Shown in pieces: positions 35,675 to 43,308 of a stretch of 64,000 bases of DNA. This DNA is from Candidatus Obscuribacterales bacterium (GTDB taxonomy: Bacteria; Cyanobacteriota; Vampirovibrionia; Obscuribacterales; Obscuribacteraceae): positions 1 to 64,000 of the forward strand of contig JAIETF010000070.1 of NCBI GenBank assembly GCA_019745415.1, read 5' to 3'. Below the pieces are notes generated by a model, which worked only from the letters and a program-made list of their open reading frames with translations, made no database searches and was not told where the DNA came from. How positions within the stretch are numbered: the stretch's first letter is position 1; the number at the start of each line of letters is the position of its first letter. Position numbers and translations under genes: made by a program.

Positions 35675-38341
35675 TTACAATGCATCGGCGCTGTATATAC
35701 TGCGAATGGTCTCTTTATCGCGCTCTGAAGGCTTGAGAGCACAGGCTTTCCAATACATTACATCAAGCCCGTTGGGTGAATGGGGTAAACCCAAACCATG
35801 CCCAAATTCATGGATAAAAAGGGTGTAAAGATGAATTCGGGCATAGTTTGACAGCTCTTTGTCGGAACCGTCGTAGCTTTGACAGAAGACCCTTATATGA
35901 ATCTTCTTCAATTCTCTGGTGTCTTCACCCTTTTTCTTGCCATAGACGGCGCTGCTGCGCCCGGCTGAGCCGTATGGAATATCAGTATAAGAAGTCACTC
36001 TTTCGACAAAAATATCTGCATCTTCAGCCTTATCTACATAAACCACCTTGATGGGCGAATTAGCAAAGTCGGTCCATTCTGAAACAGCCTGCAGCATCAT
36101 GCTGCGCAGTTTGCCGCCGAAACCGTTGCGGCGATTATCAGGCAGAAAAACTCGCAGCGGCAGTTTTTCTCTTTTGAAAAAGCAAGAGTAAACATGGTCG
36201 TTATAGTGGGGGGTGCGCAATAGATTACGAGTGCTGAGATTATACTTAATATCCCAAATCGACCAGAGATAGGTATCGCGGGTGGTGGCTACCTTTTCGC
36301 TTTTATAGGCCAGGCGAAAATATTTCAATGCTTGTCTAAAGTCACTTTCCGCCTGGGCAAATCGACCGCTCAAATCATTACACATAGCCCGAGACTGATA
36401 CCACATAGCCTGCACATTGGCAGGATCTTCAGGATACCGTTCAATCATCTTTGAATAATAATGGGCGGCGGCTTCGTGGTGCATAGCATTTTGCTGCCCC
36501 CAAGCCATTTGCCAATATAGAGCCTGAATCTGACTCTCCTCTACTTTGTCGGAGAGATTGAGCCTGAGATCCAACATAAACTGATCGACCGCTAAAGCGG
36601 TGTCATAGTACTTGCCATTTACGCAAGCATCGGCAAGACCCTGTAGAGCATTGAGAATCAACTTTTTGCGCGTTTCTCCACTTTCTCGATACTTAGCCTT
36701 CAGTAAATCGAAGGCTATAGAAAGACTCTTCTCATCAACCTCATTGTGCTCATTCAACAGCACTTTGGCGCCACTGAGATTCTCAACAGTTTGCAGATAA
36801 TGAGCCCTGGCGGCGGCTGTATTCCAAGCAGCAATATAAGTACGGCCCAAGACTTCATCGGTATCATAAACGATACTACTATCAGGCTCAGAGTTAGCCC
36901 GGCGCCGCAAGTCGAGACATCGGCTAAAGTAGAAGCTAGCCTCATCGAAATACTCGCTCCACATGGCATTTTCTGCCATATCATAGAGAAGCATTGTCTG
37001 AATTGAAGTATTGTCGCCGAGATAACGTTCAGCAAGCAGGAAGCAAAGTCGGTACAGCCGACCGGACTCTTCGGCTCGACCGTCGATCTTATCTATGTAA
37101 GCGATAGAGGCTAGTCGGTGCAAGATGAGACCCAGCTTGATCTTTTCGTTTTCACTTAACTCCCTTGCTGCATAGTCCTTTGATATATCGTCTTTTGCTA
37201 TAGATAATCTTGCGGCATAGGCTCTTTCCAGCTTCGGCTCTTTCTGACAAAGCTTGCTATCTTTATAGTCTTTTGGATCCCAGTCTTTTGGATCCCAGTC
37301 TTCTGAGACAGAGTCTTTGGGCACAGAGCCCTGTATGTTACTGCCGCATTCTGGCAGGTCGAGAGAATACAATTCTCGCCACTGCTCTTCTAAGTACTGC
37401 CTTCTCAATTCATTTGTGATAGGTCGCAACCACTTGTCTGTAAAATGAAGTGAATTGAATGCCTTCTCAAGATATTGGGAGTGCATCTCAGGCTGATCTG
37501 CAGTCAATCTGATTAACTTCTGCAAACAGGCAAGGGCATAGAAATGTCTATCTGGATAAGTATCTTCATAGAGAGAGAGGGCCTGCCCAAGTTTCTCTTT
37601 ATCGTCACCACTATCTAAGTAGGTTAAAGCGCCCAGAATGCTCTTATCATAAGACTTTAAGTCAACCAGCTCTACCTCTTGCTCTTGCTTACTGAGACTG
37701 TCATTAACGAATTTTTGATCACTAATTTGCAAGTGATCACTAGTCTTCAAGCTGCCGGCGGAAAGTCTAGACAAAAGTCGCTCTGTCAAAGGATGAATAG
37801 TAAAGAAAGCCTTGTTTGATTTACCAACCTCAACTAAGGCAGAAGCAAGATAGCCGGCTTGCTTGACTTTGCCAAGCGCCACCAAGGAAAGCAAGCGACG
37901 CAGGAAAAACACTTCAAAGTCTAGCGGTCGGCTCTTGTCCAATTCTTCCGGCAAATGGAAGAGCCTTAAGTAAGCTCTCAGTATGTTGACTTTGCGAGTG
38001 CCGGCAAACTGCAGCTGATTTAAGAATAGCTCTTCTTTGAATGACTTATTGTCTGGCAGATAGAGTTCTAGCTCTGTCTGCAATTGTGAAAGACTTTTAT
38101 TGCTCGGTGAAAGATAGAGCATGGTGAGGGCATCGACATAAACATGCAGCATCTCGCTGTCCTTGATAGTGCCTTCGCCCCAGTCGCTGCGAACATCGCT
38201 CCAAACAGTGATTGGTTCTCTTTCGCCATAAAGATAGTGATCGTAAGAAGCGATTGCCGGAAACGGAGAGAGCAAAGCAGTGAGGAGAGAGCAGAGAAGA
38301 ACTAAAGGACGAGAAAAGGACAAAGCACAGAAATGAGACAA
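35675..38341 (-). CDS. Exported TPR protein with C-terminal matrixin-like zinc protease
   Basis: About 888 residues. A signal peptide (SRPLVLLCSLLTALLSPFPAIA) is followed by roughly 650 helical residues with TPR-like units (e.g. ASFYFSRCLDLRRRA, HYYSKMIERYPEDP, ESDFRQALKYFRLAY) and a C-terminal metalloprotease domain. The metzincin zinc motif HEFGHGLGLPH is at residues 844-854 (ligands His844, His848 and His854, catalytic Glu845), with a Met-turn at Met862 in LDVMYWK. This matches matrixin (M10)-type proteases. A duplicated DWDPK pentapeptide lies near residue 355 (full-frame repeat at 37265-37300). The start is uncertain: TTG at 38341 has AGGTG 11 bases upstream; TTG at 38323 gives a cleaner signal peptide. 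The frame is open to 38857 but that extension lacks protein-like features and opposes another gene. Confidence 0.7.
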   Translation of the reverse strand: MSHFCALSFSRPLVLLCSLLTALLSPFPAIASYDHYLYGEREPITVWSDVRSDWGEGTIKDSEMLHVYVDALTMLYLSPSNKSLSQLQTELELYLPDNKSFKEELFLNQLQFAGTRKVNILRAYLRLFHLPEELDKSRPLDFEVFFLRRLLSLVALGKVKQAGYLASALVEVGKSNKAFFTIHPLTERLLSRLSAGSLKTSDHLQISDQKFVNDSLSKQEQEVELVDLKSYDKSILGALTYLDSGDDKEKLGQALSLYEDTYPDRHFYALACLQKLIRLTADQPEMHSQYLEKAFNSLHFTDKWLRPITNELRRQYLEEQWRELYSLDLPECGSNIQGSVPKDSVSEDWDPKDWDPKDYKDSKLCQKEPKLERAYAARLSIAKDDISKDYAARELSENEKIKLGLILHRLASIAYIDKIDGRAEESGRLYRLCFLLAERYLGDNTSIQTMLLYDMAENAMWSEYFDEASFYFSRCLDLRRRANSEPDSSIVYDTDEVLGRTYIAAWNTAAARAHYLQTVENLSGAKVLLNEHNEVDEKSLSIAFDLLKAKYRESGETRKKLILNALQGLADACVNGKYYDTALAVDQFMLDLRLNLSDKVEESQIQALYWQMAWGQQNAMHHEAAAHYYSKMIERYPEDPANVQAMWYQSRAMCNDLSGRFAQAESDFRQALKYFRLAYKSEKVATTRDTYLWSIWDIKYNLSTRNLLRTPHYNDHVYSCFFKREKLPLRVFLPDNRRNGFGGKLRSMMLQAVSEWTDFANSPIKVVYVDKAEDADIFVERVTSYTDIPYGSAGRSSAVYGKKKGEDTRELKKIHIRVFCQSYDGSDKELSNYARIHLYTLFIHEFGHGLGLPHSPNGLDVMYWKACALKPSERDKETIRSIYSADAL

Positions 38342-38452
38342 ATCTGAAGCAGCACCTATACACTTGCTGTCGCATAAGCTAACCTGTTTGGCTACTCCGG
38401 TAAACTGGCATAACTTAGGGGAAGTAGGTTTATCTGGATTTGGAGAATTCTC

Positions 38453-38818
38453 TTGAGTCTGAACGATTTCGAAAATCAATTGGCGGGGCTCTTGCATTCG
38501 GTCGGCTCCGCCACCCGCGGAGTATTCGGAGCCATCGACAAAATGCTCTTTCAAGCGGTGATAAACGGTCTGAAGAGTGAAGATTTCGAAGCGGCCTCTA
38601 TCTCGATAGACCAACTCGCTAAAGAGAAGAAACCAACTTCTATAGCACCGCTTTATCTTGTCTATAAATCGCATCCAAACCCGAGAGTGCGAGTCAAAGC
38701 CGGTGAAGCGCTGAAAGTTTTCGGACAAGATGAAAAAATCAGAGAGTTGACCGAAGGAAAGGACATTAAAGAGTCCATGAAACTTCTTATCGAAGAATTT
38801 GGCAACTTCAAAAGCTAA
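38453..38818 (+). CDS. Small HEAT-like helical protein
   Basis: 121 residues, all helical by pattern, with a HEAT-type unit (TSIAPLYLVYKSHPNPRVRVKAGEALKVF) quoted here by its key PNPRVRVKAGEAL segment. Such repeats bind proteins or nucleic acids. The start is a TTG at 38453 with GGAG seven bases upstream. It is divergent from the metalloprotease gene (111-base gap) and lies opposite that frame's upstream extension. Downstream it converges on the calpain-like gene. Function unknown. Confidence 0.55.
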   Translation: MSLNDFENQLAGLLHSVGSATRGVFGAIDKMLFQAVINGLKSEDFEAASISIDQLAKEKKPTSIAPLYLVYKSHPNPRVRVKAGEALKVFGQDEKIRELTEGKDIKESMKLLIEEFGNFKS

Positions 38819-38853
38819 GCGGACTCTTCTACTTCCTGGTCCTGTCATAAATT

Positions 38854-40569
38854 TCAAGGTGAAAATTTGCGCCAGGGATTGCTATGGACGCCCTGATTAT
38901 TGGAATTATGAGAGTCATGAGAATTATGTGAGTTCAGTGATTTCTGAGAACTTGGAAATTGAGATTTAGCAGACTGCGGAGCTTCAAAGAAAATCAAGCG
39001 AAAAGCTTTAGCGAATGATTCGGCAGTCAGCTCAAGATCGAGACCAGCCACTTGTTCATAAATGCTGTTGATTTCGATGATGCCTCGCTGAGGCTGAACC
39101 GATAAAATTGGATAAGGTCTGGGCGGGGGTCCTTTACCTGTATCATCATGGGTGACTGCCAAGACAACTAGATTCTCACTATTAAGAGTCAACAGCTTTT
39201 CAAAAAGAGCCGGTGACTCAAAGTCAGCGACCACCAGATAAGAACTAGATGACATTGCAAGTGTCTCAATAGCCTGACAGGCGCGCCTAGCCGCCAGGGA
39301 GCGCGGCTTGCCGCTACCGGCGGCACTAAGCACGCTGTTGAGCGGGCTGAGCTTGGCTACATAAATGCCATATGCTTTCTCGAGCAACGGGTACCAAAAT
39401 CCATACTTATCAGTCAGTCCGTAACAATTCAGCTCTTCCGGCCGAGGAGGCATGACGTCAAAAGGCGGGCGTCTTGAACCGGGGAAACAAATTGAATAGG
39501 AACCATCAAGATTAATGCGAATCATGCGCAAGATAGCCCGAGGGTTAAGACGAGCCAGAGCGCAAACAGCGGCGGCAAAATAAGAATCGCCAACGGGCGA
39601 TAGCTTTACCGCATCTGGATTGATGGATGTGAGCGGCAGATCGAGATTGGCGTAGAGCAGCCGCTTTGGAGAAGGAGTTTTGAAATATTGGGGCGGAGGC
39701 TCATTTATGAAAGCCGCATTGGCTACAGGACTGGGAGCCGGATTGGCTACAGGGCTGGGAGCCGGACTGGGAGCCGGGTTCGGTGCCGAGTTTGGAGCTG
39801 GGCTGGGAGCCGGATTGGCTACAGGACTGGGAGCTGGACTGGCTACAGGGATGGGAGCCGGACTGGCTACAGGGCTGGGAGCTGGGTTCAGGGCTGGGTT
39901 GGGATCCGCGTATGGAGAGGGGTTACTCGGCTTTTCCGGACTCTCATTTTTTCCGGCAGCATCACGCCTAGTGCTAAACAAAGCCAGGCGGAAGTCTTCA
40001 AAACTCAGCGCCGCCAAAGCATCATTGGGAACGATTCCTTGAGCAAGCCGCTCACTGAAGATGGCTTCTGTAACCTGCAAAACCGACCGCACCAGCTCCT
40101 TTTCCGAGGCGCTCAAATCTTCAAGTTTGAGCACCTTATTCATCTCATCAAGATCGACCAAGGCGTTGAAGTCGAGGTCGACCAAGGAAAAAACTCGCGA
40201 GAGGGAAGACTCCAATTCCATAGCTGCCATGCTGTCATGACGAATCTCAATGCTGGAAAAACGCTTATCATCCATCAAGCGTAATGCGACTAGCTCTCGT
40301 TGCTTAGTGAAGCTGCGGATGTCTCGGTCGCTCAGGCTATTATTTTCAATCCAGTAAGGCTCGCTGCGCTGATGTTCTACTTCAGCGACGGCAAGTACCG
40401 ACTCAATTGTATCTTTCTCAAAATCAGATTTTGTTTCTGTCTGCTTAAACCAATCAGGCAGACCAAATTCATAGTCTAAAGGCAAGGACGTATCGAAATT
40501 GAACTGATAACCGCTGACGGTACCGTTCGCGACCTCTTCCTGATCTGATTTACGTTTTTCGTCGGTCAA
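38854..40569 (-). CDS. EF-hand/calpain-like protein with Cys-to-Ser active site
   Basis: A 571-residue protein without signal peptide. Parts in order: an N-terminal region; an EF-hand loop DLDFNALVDLDE (residues 131-142) with Asp1, Asp3, Asn5, Asp9 and Glu12 all in place; a Pro/Ala/Ser repeat linker (about 215-292, built of PAPSPVAN-like units); and a C-terminal domain resembling calpain-type cysteine proteases. In the latter, PVGDSYFAAAVCALA (326-340) aligns with the usual GDCWFLAAL, so the catalytic Cys is Ser329 (codon TCT, one base from TGT); WYPLLEKAYG and the His474 region (VTHDDTG, then GIIEINSIYE) match the later calpain blocks. It is probably a calcium-responsive pseudoprotease or a Ser-dependent variant. 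The tail is Ser/Asn/His-rich. Confidence 0.6.
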   Translation of the reverse strand: MTDEKRKSDQEEVANGTVSGYQFNFDTSLPLDYEFGLPDWFKQTETKSDFEKDTIESVLAVAEVEHQRSEPYWIENNSLSDRDIRSFTKQRELVALRLMDDKRFSSIEIRHDSMAAMELESSLSRVFSLVDLDFNALVDLDEMNKVLKLEDLSASEKELVRSVLQVTEAIFSERLAQGIVPNDALAALSFEDFRLALFSTRRDAAGKNESPEKPSNPSPYADPNPALNPAPSPVASPAPIPVASPAPSPVANPAPSPAPNSAPNPAPSPAPSPVANPAPSPVANAAFINEPPPQYFKTPSPKRLLYANLDLPLTSINPDAVKLSPVGDSYFAAAVCALARLNPRAILRMIRINLDGSYSICFPGSRRPPFDVMPPRPEELNCYGLTDKYGFWYPLLEKAYGIYVAKLSPLNSVLSAAGSGKPRSLAARRACQAIETLAMSSSSYLVVADFESPALFEKLLTLNSENLVVLAVTHDDTGKGPPPRPYPILSVQPQRGIIEINSIYEQVAGLDLELTAESFAKAFRLIFFEAPQSAKSQFPSSQKSLNSHNSHDSHNSNNQGVHSNPWRKFSP

Positions 40570-40701
40570 GGCAGTCCTCAGGCAAAGAAACGGATTTAGG
40601 ATACCAACGAACTAGTTTGAAATGATATAGCTGGCGGCGAGCACTGAGAAAGAAGCCGGCAAAAATGGAAAATCCATAAAATTCTCTCTAGCGAGATTAG
40701 A

Positions 40702-41403
40702 CTACCAGCCTCCGCCTCCACCCAACCAACGGCGACCGCCCATGGGGCTATAGCCATAACCCCCCATAAAACCGTAGCCGCCAACCGAGTTGTAGGTGCC
40801 GTCTCTAGGACAGTCTCCCCAAGCTGCCGCTCCCATTTCACTCTTCAGCTCGTTATACATATTCATGGTCATTTGATTGTTGAAGCGCTGCTGGTCACGG
40901 GCATCTTGCAAAGACTCACGCATCGAATTAATATCATTGCCCAAGTTTGCCACTGTGGCTGTCTGCCCCTGTCTGAGATTGGCAATAGCCTGGTCTAGCT
41001 GGGCTATGTAAGCCTGTTGCTTGGCGCGGTAGGCATCGTCTCGCTTGAGCCAAGCCTCCAGCACCTGCAGTTCTTTATCAGAATTACCCGTCTTGACCGG
41101 TGTCCCCGCTTTCTTGGCCTTTTCCAAGTCTTGAATCCGCTTCTCGGCATAGAGCCTATATGTCTGATTTTTACTTTCCTGCTGGGCCAGGTCGGACTTT
41201 GCCGCCTGCTCTTCAGACTGATATTCCTGAATCATCGACTGGTCCATTCTAATCAAGTCTTTTTCGTCGTTATAAATTGCCTGATTACCGCCGGCTACTT
41301 GGGCTTGGGCGGCTAGTCCGCTGCCGCAATAAGGCCCCGCCATCAAAGAAAGACAGCTTTGCGCAATGAGAAGAAGCGCGGATGATTTAATAACCTTCTT
41401 CAT
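40702..41403 (-). CDS. Exported coiled-coil protein with Gly-rich tail
   Basis: A 233-residue protein: signal peptide (KSSALLLIAQSCLSLMAG), a long charged Gln/Lys/Glu-rich helical section (about residues 55-190, likely coiled coil), and a Gly/Tyr/Trp/Met-rich C terminus (GGYGFMGGYGY ... GGGGGW). The ATG at 41403 has GGGGGT five bases upstream, ruling out the in-frame start at 41448. The tail resembles flexible surface or adhesive segments, but no family is recognised. It follows the nuclease gene by a 138-base gap on the same strand. Confidence 0.6.
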   Translation of the reverse strand: MKKVIKSSALLLIAQSCLSLMAGPYCGSGLAAQAQVAGGNQAIYNDEKDLIRMDQSMIQEYQSEEQAAKSDLAQQESKNQTYRLYAEKRIQDLEKAKKAGTPVKTGNSDKELQVLEAWLKRDDAYRAKQQAYIAQLDQAIANLRQGQTATVANLGNDINSMRESLQDARDQQRFNNQMTMNMYNELKSEMGAAAWGDCPRDGTYNSVGGYGFMGGYGYSPMGGRRWLGGGGGW

Positions 41404-41541
41404 AACTACCCCCACAATTCTTCTAACACCTATTAACTGTTCTACCACCCGGCAAGTTCAGTCCAAACCAAAGTAATGAAGTGTTAGTAAAAAGCAAGTA
41501 ATAGCTCTGTTCGCTTTCAACAAGCAGCGCCAGGGGCAACT

Positions 41542-43275
41542 TTAATAAAACGGACCCAAACTAGCACTAATGCCTGAAATACGATTCAGTTCGGTACAAA
41601 GAACCCTGAGCCTATCGAAATCTGAAATATCCAGACCGTGCCAAGGAGCTTCAAGCCGCTGTCCCGATGTCGAAGCGGAGAAAGTTTCAGGGGCTGGAGA
41701 AGACTCGAGCAAAACTGTTCCCGGCGATAGCCTCAGTGCTGAGGCGCCGACTTGGGCTCCACCGTGTTTAATCTCGATAAGACGGTCCGTACCATTTTCA
41801 TTGAAATAAATGCGGCTGTTCAAGAGCCGACTCAACTGCTTGCTTTGTCTATAGAGCCTCGCGCAACCCGCCAAAATGCCCTCGATCATCTCGACAATCT
41901 GCTCGGCATCCATTAGTTCATCTTCTAGATCTTCTTCCAGGTCTTCCTCTATGTTTTCTGCTCTCTCTTCGAGACCTTCAAGGTTCTGAGACGAGTCGGC
42001 GAGCAAATCCGAGGAAGAATCTAAAGATGAATTGCTCGCCGCTGAATTATTTAAAGCATCAGCCAAAGAATTAGCTAAAGCAATTCTAGCAGCGGCACGT
42101 TCGGCATTAAGATGTGTGCGATGGAAGGAAAGACCAAGGGCAAGTAACTGTCGAGGCGAAACATCCCCAGCCTCTAAACCGTAAGTCTCAAGAAACAAAG
42201 CTACACCATCTTTGATAACAGAAAGCTCGGCCAAGTTAAAGAAAATGGATTCTTCAAAGGCCGCTTTTCGAAAGGCAGTAGCAAGCTCAAGAAAGGGTGT
42301 GAGAGCATCAGAGACAAAGGGCCCCAAATTAAAATCAGCCGACTGAACTAAGCTATATGATAAAAAGTCTCGATCATAGAATCTCAGCTCTCGATAGCGA
42401 CTGCGTAGTTGCCTGTTATAGGGAGGATCCAGGCGCTTGATCTCGTCGGTTTCGAGCAAAGCGGCTTCTAAAGGTGTTGCCACCACCTGAAATTGGAAAT
42501 CGTGAATCTGGCTGATTAACTCTTTAATTTTGCCGGATTTACCTTTACGACCAGTGAAATAGCTCTTTACTCTGTCTTTGAGCCGCGTTGCTTTACCAAC
42601 ATACAAGACCTTTCCTTGCTTGGAGATCATGCGATAAATACCGGGTTTAGGCGGTAATTCCTTGAGCTTGAGACGCTCAAGAGGTAAGCTGTAAGCGCTA
42701 TTTTTTTCCTTTACCACCTTAGGCAAAGGCCCAGAGAGAAATTGAAGCAATTGCTCAAGGTCACTGATACCGGCTTCGCTTTCCAGGCGCTCGATAAGTT
42801 CGCGCCAGATAAAAGCTGTTGCTTGAACATGAGAAGCACTGCGTTTCTCTTCCTCAATTGACTGCCCGAGATAACCACAAACGGCGCGGATAGCCCGTGA
42901 GGGCAGATCGGGGAAAAGTCTCTTGGCGATCTGGCAAGTGCAAATAAGTTCAAAAGGCAAACTAGCAGGTTTAAAGAAATCGACCAGAAAACCTCGCTCA
43001 AACTGAGCATAGTGAGCAACGGCAAACTTAATTTCCGGCTGCTTTAGTTGAGCTTTTAGACGGTTCAACAATTTCCTTCGGCTCAAGGCTTCCTGCATAT
43101 CATCTTTTGTGATTCCGGTGAGGCGAGAAATTCGCTCCGGCAGTTCTTCATCTAGTTCAAGCAAATGACTCTCTGGCGCAGCAAGTATTTCGCCGCCTCT
43201 AACAATCTGATAGCCAAGCTCTAGAATCTGACCATATTGCGGACTAGCGCCGGTGGTCTGGCAATCGATTATCAA
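41542..43275 (-). CDS. DnaQ-like domain plus GIY-YIG nuclease
   Basis: A 577-residue fusion. Residues 1-165 read like a DnaQ-type 3'-5' exonuclease (IIDCQTTGASP, RISRLTGITKDDM, VAHYAQFERGFLV) but the first acidic pair is Asp-x-Gln (DCQ) instead of Asp-x-Glu, and the last motif has Ala where Asp is expected (HVQATAF). A GIY-YIG nuclease follows (about 215-300; PGIYRMISKQGKVLYVGKA with conserved Arg and Glu-Asn-like LLETDEIKR), as in UvrC and Cho. The C-terminal 270 residues contain an acidic Glu/Asp block. TTG at 43275 is used; a CTG at 43297 has GGGGG five bases upstream and would give KLKELPVLIIDC. It directly follows the helicase gene and likely acts with it in DNA repair. Confidence 0.75.
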   Translation of the reverse strand: MIIDCQTTGASPQYGQILELGYQIVRGGEILAAPESHLLELDEELPERISRLTGITKDDMQEALSRRKLLNRLKAQLKQPEIKFAVAHYAQFERGFLVDFFKPASLPFELICTCQIAKRLFPDLPSRAIRAVCGYLGQSIEEEKRSASHVQATAFIWRELIERLESEAGISDLEQLLQFLSGPLPKVVKEKNSAYSLPLERLKLKELPPKPGIYRMISKQGKVLYVGKATRLKDRVKSYFTGRKGKSGKIKELISQIHDFQFQVVATPLEAALLETDEIKRLDPPYNRQLRSRYRELRFYDRDFLSYSLVQSADFNLGPFVSDALTPFLELATAFRKAAFEESIFFNLAELSVIKDGVALFLETYGLEAGDVSPRQLLALGLSFHRTHLNAERAAARIALANSLADALNNSAASNSSLDSSSDLLADSSQNLEGLEERAENIEEDLEEDLEDELMDAEQIVEMIEGILAGCARLYRQSKQLSRLLNSRIYFNENGTDRLIEIKHGGAQVGASALRLSPGTVLLESSPAPETFSASTSGQRLEAPWHGLDISDFDRLRVLCTELNRISGISASLGPFY

Positions 43276-43308
43276 GACTGGTAGCTCTTTAAGTTTCAGA
43301 CTAGCCCC

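Noticed and set aside
38342..38857. N-terminal extension of the metalloprotease frame
   Set aside because: It has no protein-like pattern, would put the signal peptide inside the protein and lies opposite the HEAT-like gene, which has a ribosome binding site.
39680..40284. Long plus-strand frames rich in Gly, Trp and Arg
   Set aside because: They are antisense to the proline-repeat linker of the calpain-like gene; repeated codons keep the other frames open.
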